Source of the DNA: SZUA-309 sp965233675 | GTDB lineage: Bacteria > Pseudomonadota > Gammaproteobacteria > Pseudomonadales > Azotimanducaceae | DNA: 64,000 nucleotides | Assembly (NCBI GenBank): GCA_965233675.1 | Contig: OZ247498.1 | Span: 2,480,001-2,544,000 of the forward strand | Direction: 5' to 3' | In this document: positions 34,371 through 42,486 of the stretch, in pieces | Layout of the letters: each line of letters begins with the position of its first letter | Numbering within the stretch: position 1 is the stretch's first letter | The notes under the pieces: model-generated | Told to the model about the DNA's origin: nothing | Databases searched by the model: none | Seen by the model: the letters and a program-made list of their open reading frames with translations, nothing else | Program-made: the position numbers and the translations under genes

Positions 34371-35137
34371 CCGACCCTTACGTCACGATCGAACGGAATG
34401 GCCCTGTGGCCCTGGTCACTTTTGATCGTCACAAGAACCTGAACGCATTCGACGGCCAGTTGATTGAAGAGCTGACGGAAGCCGCCCGCAGCTTCCACGA
34501 CGACCTGGACACCAGAGCAGTAGTGCTCACAGGCAGCAGGGACTACTTCTCCGCCGGCGCCGATCTGGAAGATCTCGCCACGCGCAACGATCCGAGCATC
34601 ACGGATCTTGAAAAACGCCAGACCTATTTTCGTGGCGTACGGCTTTGCGAAGCCTGGGAAGCCATGCCCCAGATCACCATCGCGGCCATGGAGAAGATCG
34701 CCGTCGGTGCCGGTGTCGCCCTGCCCCTCGCCTGTGACTGGCGGGTACTTGGAGAGAGCTGCTATCTCTACGTGCCGGAGGTGAAGATCGGTCTGAATCT
34801 GCAATGGGGCGCGCTTCCGCGACTCATCAACCTGGTGGGTCCCGCCAGAGCAAAGAGAATCTGCATTCTCTGCGAACGCATGGATGCCCGAACCGCGCTG
34901 GCGTGGGGCCTGGCCGAAGAGGTCACCGCCGATGGCAGTGCCGCCGCAAAAGCGCTGGAGATGGCCGAGGCGGCGGCGGCGATGCCGGCGGTCGCAACCC
35001 AGATGGTGAAAGAGGCTGTCAACGCAACAGCCGCGGCATTGAACAGGACGGCCAGTTTTGCCGATGCGGATCAGAGCCAGCTGACGGCGACTACGTCGGA
35101 TGCGCGCTCCGCCCGCGACCGGTTCAACAACGGATAG
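34367..35137 (+). CDS. Enoyl-CoA hydratase/isomerase family protein
   Basis: The ATG at 34367 overlaps the acylase stop (ATGA). Longer upstream frames read through the acylase and are rejected. The 256-residue crotonase-fold protein has LVTFDRHKNLNAFD, the oxyanion-hole loop GSRDYFSAGADLEDL, and AVGAGVALPLACDWRV. The second-turn segment VPEVKIGLNLQWGALPRL is where the catalytic Glu residues of true hydratases lie. Here one Glu (PEVKIG) is kept, but the other is not obvious. It is a hydratase, isomerase or related crotonase. Confidence 0.85.
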   Translation: MTDPYVTIERNGPVALVTFDRHKNLNAFDGQLIEELTEAARSFHDDLDTRAVVLTGSRDYFSAGADLEDLATRNDPSITDLEKRQTYFRGVRLCEAWEAMPQITIAAMEKIAVGAGVALPLACDWRVLGESCYLYVPEVKIGLNLQWGALPRLINLVGPARAKRICILCERMDARTALAWGLAEEVTADGSAAAKALEMAEAAAAMPAVATQMVKEAVNATAAALNRTASFADADQSQLTATTSDARSARDRFNNG

Positions 35138-35200
35138 CCAAACGACCGTATAGCCACGGGCCTGAATGGGGGCGAGCCGCCGGGTGCCCGCCCCCTCTTT

Positions 35201-37135
35201 TCAACGCCCGGTGCCCAGGCGAAGACCGCCGTAGACCCCACGCCCCGGATTCTGGAATCCCGCCACGTCCTCCTGGCGTTCATCGAAAAGATTTTCTGCG
35301 CGCGCGAACAGCGTCAGCCGGGGTGTCAGCGCATACTCTCCCGCCACATTGACCAGCGTATAGGCGTTCAGCGTCACCGTCCGAGCCGGAAAGCTGAACA
35401 CCGTATCCGTCTGATCCCCCGTATAGGAGACATTCAGATTCAGATTGCCGCGCCCGGCATGAAACAGATGATTGAGGTTGAGGGCGGCCTGATGTCTGGG
35501 TCTGCGGATCTCACGGACCTCTTCGCCTGCGCCATCGGGCTGATCGGACCGGGTGTACGTATAGTTCGCCGCCAGGCTCAGATCCGCCGTGACCTGAGCA
35601 GTCAGTTCCACCTCTGCGCCCTGACGCTCGCTTTTCTCTTCCAGGTTCTCCGGCGTGGATGGAAAACCGACCACAACGATTTCATCCTCGAGTTGCTCAT
35701 TGAAGTAGGTCACACCCAGCAGCATCCGACCAGCGAACAGCGACTGCTCGATGCCCAGATCGACGCCGACGTTCTGTTCGGGTTTCAGATCCGGATTACC
35801 AACGAAAAAATCCGGTGAGAATCCGAAACGCTCGACGAAGCCCGGACGCTTCTGGCCGGTGCCCGCGGTCAGCTTCAGGCGGGTTCCCGTGCTCGCAAAC
35901 CGGTAGCTGCCGGTTCCCCGCCACGTGGTTATACCTTTGAACTCACTGTTGTCATCATGGCGCACGCTGGCCGAGAGCGTGAGCGGTTCCGCAGGCTTGA
36001 TGAAGTACTCGAGCGCTATGCCCACATTGTCGAGGGACTGATCCTGATCGGCAAAGCCCGTTCGCTGGCGGTAGTCCTCATCCTCATAGTCGACTCCGAA
36101 CGTCAGACGGTGACTCGACGGGCTTGCGCCCAACCCCAGGGTGCTCTGAAAGTACGCGCCCTGCTTCCGGGCCGCGTAGAGACTCGGGAAACTGCCCGTG
36201 GACTCGTTATCCGTGTCGAGATAGGTCAGGCGCAGACTGTTGTTCCAGCGCCCGTCGAACAGGTCCAGCGCGCCATCGGCGCTGACCAGCATCAGCTTCT
36301 TGTCCGTCTCGTTGTCCGCATCGACGGCGTTGCCATCCAGATCCGTGCCATCGAACTGAATCATGTCTTCGCTATAGCGGCTGGAAAAACCGAATGACAA
36401 CGCCTCGGTGAATCGATATCGGCCATTGAGACCGACGGTCGTGTTCTCATAGCCATCTTTCTCCGTACCTGAGGCGGCAGCGCTGACACCGTCCGTCTCG
36501 TAGCGCGATGCAGAGAGCGCCAGATTGCCACGCTTCGATCCGGTGCTGACCCGGCCGCCCCCGGAACGGGTGCCAAAACTGCCGGCTTCGACAAACACCC
36601 CACCTGCCAGTGGATCGCGACCCTGGCGGGTTTGAACATTGAGCACGCCGGACATGGCATCGCTGCCCCAGAGTGCGCTCTGCGGTCCCCGGATCAGTTC
36701 GATGGACGCCACGTCGAAATTGGTCAGGGAACCGAAGTTGAACTCGTCGCCACTGGCGGGATCGTTCGCTTCCACGCCATCAATGATGACGAGCAGATGA
36801 TTCGCCTCGCTGCCCCGTACCCGCACCTGAGTGAGGGAACCGTTGGTGGACGTTCGATTCAGGCTGACGCCCGGCAGGTCTCGCAGCAGATCCGCGGCAA
36901 ACGACTGCTGCCGTTCGCGGATGTCCGCTTCTTCGAGTACGGAAACCGCACTGGCCGTATCGCCGATCGCAATCGGCGTTCGATGGGCGGTGACGACGAT
37001 GGTTTCGACCCCGTCAACCGCTCCCTCGGCGGTTTCATCCGCCGCGAGCGGGGCGGCCAGCAGGACCAGAAGTGAAGCAGCGCATGAAGCACCCAGGCGC
37101 GGCGCCCGGACATATCGGATGAGTACATGGAACAT
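35201..37135 (-). CDS. btuB: BtuB-like TonB-dependent cobalamin receptor
   Basis: A 644-residue outer-membrane receptor: signal peptide, TonB box ETIVVTAHRTPIA, plug with RDLPGVSLNRTSTNGSLTQVRVRGSEANHLLVIIDGV and IELIRGPQSALWGSDAMSG at residues about 90-150, then a 22-strand-type barrel with a final aromatic-rich strand. The plug and the size match BtuB. The decisive context is the cobalamin riboswitch 73 bp upstream on the same strand, which would repress expression when B12 is plentiful. No btuCDF or cobalamin synthesis gene lies in the window. GGAGGA is the ribosome-binding site, placed beside a GC-rich hairpin (about 37150-37173) that could mask it. Confidence 0.9.
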   Translation of the reverse strand: MFHVLIRYVRAPRLGASCAASLLVLLAAPLAADETAEGAVDGVETIVVTAHRTPIAIGDTASAVSVLEEADIRERQQSFAADLLRDLPGVSLNRTSTNGSLTQVRVRGSEANHLLVIIDGVEANDPASGDEFNFGSLTNFDVASIELIRGPQSALWGSDAMSGVLNVQTRQGRDPLAGGVFVEAGSFGTRSGGGRVSTGSKRGNLALSASRYETDGVSAAASGTEKDGYENTTVGLNGRYRFTEALSFGFSSRYSEDMIQFDGTDLDGNAVDADNETDKKLMLVSADGALDLFDGRWNNSLRLTYLDTDNESTGSFPSLYAARKQGAYFQSTLGLGASPSSHRLTFGVDYEDEDYRQRTGFADQDQSLDNVGIALEYFIKPAEPLTLSASVRHDDNSEFKGITTWRGTGSYRFASTGTRLKLTAGTGQKRPGFVERFGFSPDFFVGNPDLKPEQNVGVDLGIEQSLFAGRMLLGVTYFNEQLEDEIVVVGFPSTPENLEEKSERQGAEVELTAQVTADLSLAANYTYTRSDQPDGAGEEVREIRRPRHQAALNLNHLFHAGRGNLNLNVSYTGDQTDTVFSFPARTVTLNAYTLVNVAGEYALTPRLTLFARAENLFDERQEDVAGFQNPGRGVYGGLRLGTGR

Positions 37136-37207
37136 TTAAAAATCCTCCACACCGCGCTTCCCCGCGCCGTGTAAAAAATGAATGTTGGCCGGACACAGGT
37201 CCGGCGG

Positions 37208-37415
37208 CTGTACTCAGGTCGGTCTCCGGACTGACGAGTGGCCTCTTTCAGGCCGATCGAAGTCGCCTTCCCACGAATGACGCAGTGGCATGCAGGTATT
37301 CCTGCGGTCTTCGATCCAGTACCCGCCCATCGGGGCGGTACTCTCGATCACCGTTGCGGGGGCAGTGCCGGAATGAGGCGTCGCTTCTGTCGCCTTTCAC
37401 CAGCTTCCCTTGAGG
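37208..37415 (-). promoter_or_regulatory. Cobalamin (AdoCbl) riboswitch
   Basis: On the minus strand the region shows the conserved blocks in order: GGGAAGCTGGTGAA at the 5' end, CCGGCACTGCCCCCGCAACGGT, GCCACTG with TGGGAAGGCGAC (the B12 box region), and AGTCCGGAGACCGACCTG at the 3' end. Peripheral stems such as GGCGACAGAAGCGACGCC are present. A further hairpin (37188-37205, 7 bp) lies between the core and the gene and may be the expression platform. It controls the BtuB-like receptor. Confidence 0.9.
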
Positions 37416-37416
37416 C

Positions 37417-37900
37417 CAGCCGAAAACCGACCTCACCCGAGCAGCGCGCACGTTACAGATCAGCGGGCGCCCGGGCAACCGGCAGCATTCATGGTCAATC
37501 ATCGGACTGTTCATGGGCGCGCTATCCGTGGACCTCATGCAAATCGAAAAAAAATTGAAAATATGTACCTACATACATACATATTTAATACAGCATGTAT
37601 TACAATCTCCGCAGCTGTGGGGAAGCCGCTACCCGCGCCGGGCTCGACCCGCCACGGGAGCGGAAGCAGCAACTGCAGAAGTGGACGACGTGGACGACTC
37701 GAACGAATTGAACACAGCAGAAGCGGAAGCAGAAACAAACGAGGAAGGTGCTACGGGTGCGCATCGAGAAACACGTGTAACGCATATGACGCGTGTAACG
37801 TGGATAGAGAAACACCCGAAGCAGAAAAGGACAGGGCAGGCCCGAGAGGCGTCCGCCTGGATCGACTAAGAGCCTGGAAAGCGCTCGCAACCATTCACTG
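37417..37900. other. Non-coding stretch with AT-rich island, palindrome and direct repeats
   Basis: No convincing gene is seen in about 480 bp. From 37543 to 37612 the DNA is markedly AT-rich in an otherwise GC-rich window. It contains TACATACATACATA and the 6-bp-arm palindrome AATACAGCATGTATT (37587-37601), and is a likely promoter region for the ParA cassette. Positions 37767-37816 hold paired direct repeats (GAGAAACAC twice, CGTGTAACG twice) arranged around CATATG. A 118-codon frame crosses the region, but its product is low-complexity and has no ribosome-binding site. Confidence 0.6.
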
Positions 37901-37901
37901 C

Positions 37902-37958
37902 CAACAATGGCTGTAAAGCCAAACAATGGCAGTGAAGCCAAACAACGGAATGATAAGG
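37902..37958 (+). repeat. Three 19-bp tandem repeats before parA (iteron-like)
   Basis: Consecutive 19-bp units read CAACAATGGCTGTAAAGCC, AAACAATGGCAGTGAAGCC and AAACAACGGAATGATAAGG. The third is the most diverged and contains the parA ribosome-binding site. The layout resembles the operator/centromere repeats bound by small ribbon-helix-helix partners of type Ib partition ATPases. Confidence 0.75.
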
Positions 37959-37965
37959 ATTGCGA

Positions 37966-38649
37966 ATGAGCACAATCACTCTGGCTACGACGAAAGGCGG
38001 TGCGGGGAAAACGACCACCGCTCAGATGATCATCGGCGCCATCCATCGCCTGGGTTACACCATTGGTGTGATCGACTGTGATGAGAACCAGACCCTTTCC
38101 CGCTGGCTGAACAACACCAGCAAAATGGCCATCGAGACTTCCGTGGTTCTCGACGAGTCCATGGTGGTGAAGGAAATCCATAAGTTTCAGCGCAAATACG
38201 ATTGCGTGATCGTCGACACCCCTGCCGGCTATCACCAGTCCACCATCTTCGCGATGGGTTGTTCAGATCTTGTTCTGATCCCGCTGCAACTCTCCTACGG
38301 CGACGTCACAGAGGCGGACAAGACATACCGCCTGGTGAAAAGCACCGCGCGAATGTCCGACCGGAAGATCCGGGCCCGTCTGGTCTACACCGACTACGTG
38401 CCGAAAACGAAGATCGCCAAAAAAGTGCGCAAAGCAGTGGACGACCTCTGCCTGCCGACGCTGAAAACGCGCCTGCATCACCTGGTCGCCTTCAAGGACC
38501 TCACCTTCACAGGCAACGTGCCGAAGAAAGGTACCGCGGGCGCGCAGGGACAGTTGCTGGTCCAGGAGATCCACGATCTCGGTTGCCTGTCTTTCATGGA
38601 CGGCAACGAAGAGCAGAGTGTGGTTGTGCCCTTCAAAGAGGCTTCATGA
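37966..38649 (+). CDS. ParA/ParF-type partition ATPase
   Basis: The 227-residue protein has the deviant Walker A KGGAGKTTTAQ starting at Lys10 with the signature Lys, Walker A' in GVIDCDENQTLSRWL and Walker B in CVIVDTPAGYH. It lacks an N-terminal helix-turn-helix, so it is the short type Ib (ParF/VirC1-like) form found on plasmids rather than chromosomal ParA. ATG 37966 has AAGGA seven bases ahead. It overlaps (ATGA) a small basic protein gene. No ParB, replication or mobilisation gene is nearby, so the cassette is orphan or a relic of an integrated element. Confidence 0.85.
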   Translation: MSTITLATTKGGAGKTTTAQMIIGAIHRLGYTIGVIDCDENQTLSRWLNNTSKMAIETSVVLDESMVVKEIHKFQRKYDCVIVDTPAGYHQSTIFAMGCSDLVLIPLQLSYGDVTEADKTYRLVKSTARMSDRKIRARLVYTDYVPKTKIAKKVRKAVDDLCLPTLKTRLHHLVAFKDLTFTGNVPKKGTAGAQGQLLVQEIHDLGCLSFMDGNEEQSVVVPFKEAS

Positions 38650-38960
38650 GTCGAGCGGCACAGAAATCGTCTGCCAGGTCGCGCAAGAGCACGGCCCGGC
38701 AGGCGACTGACCAGACTCAGGCCAGAAACCAGCGGGCGCGGCGCCCGAAGGAACCTCTGGCCGCACCGGAGCCTGTCTCTCAGGTCACCCTCAAGATGCG
38801 GGAATCTCTGCATCGGGAGCTGGCGCGCAAAGCGTTCAACTCCGGGATGACGATGCGCGGCTACATCATGCGGGCGCTGAAGCAGACCGGCCTCGGCGTC
38901 ACTGAAGCCGACCTGGTGGATGGTCGAAAAAGCGGCCGAGCGCAACGCTCGGCTCGCTAA
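38646..38960 (+). CDS. ParG-like ribbon-helix-helix protein
   Basis: One hundred and four residues in two parts. Residues 1 to about 50 are basic and disordered (Arg, Lys, Ala, Ser, Gln). Residues about 54-90 read as a ribbon-helix-helix fold: strand SQVTLKMRES, helix LHRELARKAFNSG, helix TMRGYIMRALKQTG. A flexible tail plus RHH is the architecture of ParG, which binds the operator/centromere and stimulates ParF. The start overlaps the parA stop. The 3' end overlaps the convergent hydrolase gene by four bases. Confidence 0.72.
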   Translation: MSRAAQKSSARSRKSTARQATDQTQARNQRARRPKEPLAAPEPVSQVTLKMRESLHRELARKAFNSGMTMRGYIMRALKQTGLGVTEADLVDGRKSGRAQRSAR

Positions 38961-40225
38961 CCTTCACGAACAAGATCGCTCACCCATCGTGCCACCACGG
39001 CCTGACGTACCGGCCGTGGTGGGCAATGGCCTTCTTCGTCGATGATGAGCGTTTCCGCATCCGCGGCCCGGCCGAGCAACCCCGGTAGATCCCCAAGTGG
39101 CGCCACCGGATCCCGATTGGTGGTAAAAACCAGCAGTGGCGTATGGATGGCTGGCCCTTCGAACAGCCCCTGCACTTTGAGCGATACCTGGGGCAGCACT
39201 TCCGCCAGGGCTTCAGCCGACTGACCTTTGAGTCCTACGCGTGCTTTCACCCCTTCGATCGTCAAGGGCGGCAGCGCCTCGATCATTTCCGGTGGCGCCA
39301 TAAACGGTGTGTGCAGCGGACCGCACATGGAGATAACGCCGGCCAGTCCGTCCATGGTGAGAAACGCCCGTGCCGCCGCATTGCCGCCAAAGCTCGCGCC
39401 AGCGATATAGAGGTGCCGGAGGTCTATCGCCGGGTGCGCCTGAAGAAAATCTTTGGCCCCGGCCAGCACCTGATCGCTGCCGCCCAGCAGGTTCAGCGCA
39501 CTCCCCTCGCCGATTCCAGGCATATCCACACTGAACAGCGCGATACCCCTCGGCAGCAGTTCGTCGCGGAAGAAGCGAAGGCCGTCCTCCTTGGTCACAT
39601 CAGAGCCATAGGTGAACAGCACCACCGGAAAGGGCCCCTCCCCTGCCGGCAGATGCAGATACCCGCGACTGAAGCCGTCCGCTACCGCGAAGCGTTCATG
39701 CGTCACCGGCACCGGTAGACGCGCGCCCAGGGCCAGGTAGACTTCCCGGGCTTTCACCAACGCCGCGGTGTCCGCTTCATTCCCCAGGTGAGGCCAGGAC
39801 GCAATGGTGAAGTAGGCAAGGGCTGCTTCCAGGCTCGCCCCGGCGGACGCCGGCGCCGCCGATGCCTGCGCCAGCGCTGCCTCCCCGGCCTGCACCCATT
39901 CATAAACCCAGTTACCGGGCCCGTAGACCGGGATGCTGTCAATCCAGTCCGGATTGGCCCGCAAGCCATCGGCGGCCGCTATGCGTGCCAGTACGAAACG
40001 GGCCACGGCTTCGTCGGCGCCTTTCGCCACCCAGCTGTCAAACTCATGCCGATGGAACCAGCCGTCGACCGCTTCTTCCGCCGGGGCAAAGTTCGGTGTC
40101 GATGGCTCTGGCCGCGGCTCAACCTGAACGGCGGACGACGGGGAATCATCCTCTGCGCCACGCCCTTCCCCTTTTCCGCAACCGGCAACCGGGAGCAGCA
40201 ACATGATGATTAAGAGATGCTTCAT
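38957..40225 (-). CDS. Alpha/beta hydrolase lipoprotein (FrsA/esterase-like)
   Basis: The 422-residue protein has a lipoprotein signal (LLLPVAGC, Cys16) and a Gly/Glu/Ser/Pro-rich linker. A helical N-terminal domain precedes a hydrolase domain with VVLFTYGSDVTKEDG, the DMPGIGEGSA loop, nucleophile elbow YIAGASFGGNAAAR, an acidic residue near TNRDPVAPLGD and His in DEEGHCPPRP. The whole resembles FrsA/DUF1100-type esterases. It is divergent from a MarR gene and a perfect palindrome lies 27 bp before its start, so control by that regulator is likely. Confidence 0.8.
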   Translation of the reverse strand: MKHLLIIMLLLPVAGCGKGEGRGAEDDSPSSAVQVEPRPEPSTPNFAPAEEAVDGWFHRHEFDSWVAKGADEAVARFVLARIAAADGLRANPDWIDSIPVYGPGNWVYEWVQAGEAALAQASAAPASAGASLEAALAYFTIASWPHLGNEADTAALVKAREVYLALGARLPVPVTHERFAVADGFSRGYLHLPAGEGPFPVVLFTYGSDVTKEDGLRFFRDELLPRGIALFSVDMPGIGEGSALNLLGGSDQVLAGAKDFLQAHPAIDLRHLYIAGASFGGNAAARAFLTMDGLAGVISMCGPLHTPFMAPPEMIEALPPLTIEGVKARVGLKGQSAEALAEVLPQVSLKVQGLFEGPAIHTPLLVFTTNRDPVAPLGDLPGLLGRAADAETLIIDEEGHCPPRPVRQAVVARWVSDLVREG

Positions 40226-40251
40226 CGTCCCTTTTCCTTCAGAATTCGTTC

Positions 40252-40267
40252 GTCAAAGACCTTTGAC
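40252..40267. promoter_or_regulatory. Palindromic operator between hydrolase and MarR genes
   Basis: GTCAAAG and CTTTGAC form a perfect 7-2-7 inverted repeat, 27 bp from the hydrolase start and 30 bp from the marR-like start. Size and place fit a MarR dimer site controlling both divergent genes. Confidence 0.65.
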
Positions 40268-40297
40268 AGAATACGCCAACCAACCAAAGTGTCAACA

Positions 40298-40768
40298 ATG
40301 ACTGACAATATACTCGATGAGGCCGATCGGGCCTTCCTGGCAACCAACTTGAAGGGCCTGCTCCAGGACGTGATGGAGCGGATGGATGCCCGCAATACCG
40401 AACTCAGGGACAATACGGTTTTCGCCGATGCGACCCCGGCAGAGGCTCGGCTGTTCGCCGTCCTGCGCGGCCGGGAGCGGTCGATCTCGGAGCTGGCCAG
40501 GGTGCTCGGGGTCACTCGCCAGGCCGTGCATCACACCGTCCATCGCCTGGTCGATGCGGATGTGGTGGAGCTGATCCCGGCAGAGCATTCCCGCCGCGAA
40601 AAACTGGTCTGCATCACGCCCACCGGCAGAAAGGTGCAGGCAATCGCCGCGGAAAATCTCAAGAAGATCGAAGCGGAGATTGCCAGGCATATCGGCGAGG
40701 CGAAACTCTCGACGTTGCGGGCGTTGCTGATCGAAGTACGCGACAAGGCCTTCCAAGGGCAGCCCTGA
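40298..40768 (+). CDS. MarR-family transcriptional regulator
   Basis: Start at 40298 (MTDNILDEADRAFLA). The longer frame back to 40217 would run through the palindrome and the hydrolase start region. The 156-residue protein has a dimerisation helix, then a winged helix-turn-helix with RSISELARVLGVTRQAVHHTVHRLVDADVVELIPAEHSRREKLVCIT across residues about 65-115, where S-x-x-x-x-x-x-G-V-T-R-Q-A-V is the recognition part. It probably represses itself and the divergent esterase lipoprotein until a phenolic or lipid ligand binds. Confidence 0.85.
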   Translation: MTDNILDEADRAFLATNLKGLLQDVMERMDARNTELRDNTVFADATPAEARLFAVLRGRERSISELARVLGVTRQAVHHTVHRLVDADVVELIPAEHSRREKLVCITPTGRKVQAIAAENLKKIEAEIARHIGEAKLSTLRALLIEVRDKAFQGQP

Positions 40769-40889
40769 AAACCTCGTCTGGGCGAACGAAGAAACTCAGT
40801 CCGTCCACCATCGCCGCCCCGGCCTGCCTGCTTGACCTCGGTGCGGCGAGCCTTTTTACTCGTTCGCCTCATTCTTTCCGGGGACGACC

Positions 40890-41945
40890 ATGAAAATTTC
40901 CATAGGCATCGGTTCGGCTTACTACAATGGGCAGGACTGGGACCAGCTCGTCGACTTCGCCATGGCGGCGGACCGTATGGGGGTCGATCAGGCCTGGTCC
41001 GCCGAAGCCTGGGGAATGGACGCCATCGTGCCACTGGCGTATCTCGCCGCGAAGACTGAAAACATCAGACTCGGCACCGGCATCATGCAGATCAGCTCCC
41101 GGGTACCCACCATGGCGGCGATGACAGCCCAGAGTCTGGATACGGTTTCCAGGGGCCGCTTCATCCTCGGCCTTGGCGTATCCGGACCTCAGGTCGTGGA
41201 AGGATTGCATGGTGCCGCTTTCGCCAAGCCACTATCCAGGCTTCGGGAATATGTGGAGATCCTCAGGATCGCGCTGGCGGGCGACAAGGTGCGTTACGAT
41301 GGCGAACACTACCTGCTGCCGCGACCCGGCGGCGAAGGTAAGCCCATTCGTCTTTCCCAGCCACCCCGGCCGGACCTGCCCATCTACCTGGCGACGCTCG
41401 GCCCGAAATCCCTGGAAATGACCGGTGAACTGGCCGACGGCTGGCTCGGAACCAGTTTTCTGCCCGATCACGCAGACGTCTTCCTCGATCACCTGAAAGC
41501 CGGCGCCGAGAAGGCAGGCCGGACTCTGGCTGATATCGATATTCAGACCGGCGGCTACTTCGAGGTCGGCGAAAACGTGGAGCAGCTGATCAATGACCGC
41601 AAACCGGCCATGGCCTTCACCCTCGGCGCCATGGGTTCAGCCAAAACCAATTTCTACAATCAGGCCTTCCAACGGGCCGGTTACGAAGATGTGGCCAGGG
41701 AAGTGCAGAGCCTGTGGGTTTCCGGAAAGAAGGACGCAGCCATACGAGCAGTGCCGGACGAGCTGGTTCTGAAGGCAAACCTGATCGGCACCGAGGATAT
41801 GGTTCGGGATCAACTCGGCCGCTACCGGGCGGTAGGCGTGAATACGCTGCGGCTGTCCACCGGCGGTGAAACCTGGCCGGAACGCACAGCGGCGCTCGAA
41901 ATCGCCATGGATCTCATTCAGCGCAGCAACCGGGATGCCGCCTGA
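40890..41945 (+). CDS. LLM-class flavin-dependent oxidoreductase
   Basis: A 351-residue TIM-barrel luciferase-like monooxygenase with family landmarks WSAEAWGMDAIVPLAYLAAKT, LGTGIMQISSRVPTMAAMTAQSLD, RFILGLGVSGPQVVEG and ADGWLGTSFLPD. This branch is shared with F420-dependent reductases of mycobacteria and with FMN enzymes of proteobacteria, so the cofactor is not settled. The region 40769-40889 before it holds a weak hairpin (CTCG/CGAG) with five Ts, which could end the MarR transcript, so the LLM gene may have its own promoter. Substrate unknown. Confidence 0.85.
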   Translation: MKISIGIGSAYYNGQDWDQLVDFAMAADRMGVDQAWSAEAWGMDAIVPLAYLAAKTENIRLGTGIMQISSRVPTMAAMTAQSLDTVSRGRFILGLGVSGPQVVEGLHGAAFAKPLSRLREYVEILRIALAGDKVRYDGEHYLLPRPGGEGKPIRLSQPPRPDLPIYLATLGPKSLEMTGELADGWLGTSFLPDHADVFLDHLKAGAEKAGRTLADIDIQTGGYFEVGENVEQLINDRKPAMAFTLGAMGSAKTNFYNQAFQRAGYEDVAREVQSLWVSGKKDAAIRAVPDELVLKANLIGTEDMVRDQLGRYRAVGVNTLRLSTGGETWPERTAALEIAMDLIQRSNRDAA

Positions 41946-42060
41946 ATCAATATGCCGCCGACCGCATCGACAACCCTGCCATAGGCACTCACAGACGGCC
42001 AGCAGAACTGCCTGACAGGATGTGCGATAGTTTCTCCGGGCATGTCAGAAGGGGGTAGTG

Positions 42061-42486
42061 ATGACAGATACCAAGTCGGGTAAAAGGCCGCCGGATCCAG
42101 CGGATAACTTCCGGAATCTGATCAACGAATGGGAACGCGGCTTCGACGCCATGGCCAACCGGTTCATGGGTACGGAAGAGTTCAGCCGCTCCATGAACCA
42201 GCTCCAGGATCTGCAGCTTTCCATGCAGAAGCGGTTCAATGAAGCCATGGCCGAGCAGCTCTCACATTTCAACCTGCCAAGCCGGGACGACATTCTGCAG
42301 CTCGGTGAGGCGGTGCACGCGCTGGACAAGCGGGTCGCCAGGGTCGAGTCTCTGCTCGCCAAGACCGCGCAAAAGAAGAAAAAGAAAAACAAAAAGCATG
42401 ACGGCCGGACCGAGCCCGGCACCCGGAGTGGCCCGCCACGAACGAAGCAACCGCCGAGCGCACGGAAGGAGGCGGATGATGGCTGA
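42061..42486 (+). CDS. Short PhaE-like PHA synthase subunit
   Basis: The 141-residue protein precedes phaC and overlaps its start. Residues about 18-100 form a helical region with FRNLINEWERGFDAMANRF, SMNQLQDLQLSMQKRFNEAM and LPSRDDILQLGEAVHALDKRVARVES. The last block is the conserved C-terminal motif of PhaE/PhaR-type subunits (N-x-P-S-R-x-E-x-x-x-L) that contacts PhaC. It is much shorter than class III PhaE (about 350) and closer to class IV PhaR (about 200). The Lys-rich tail is unusual. The start at 42061 is preferred over the GTG one codon earlier by Shine-Dalgarno spacing. Confidence 0.72.
   Translation: MTDTKSGKRPPDPADNFRNLINEWERGFDAMANRFMGTEEFSRSMNQLQDLQLSMQKRFNEAMAEQLSHFNLPSRDDILQLGEAVHALDKRVARVESLLAKTAQKKKKKNKKHDGRTEPGTRSGPPRTKQPPSARKEADDG

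Noticed and set aside
37513..37869. A 118-codon frame before parA
   Set aside because: The product is repetitive Ala/Glu/Thr then basic, has no ribosome-binding site, and crosses the AT-rich promoter-like island and direct repeats.
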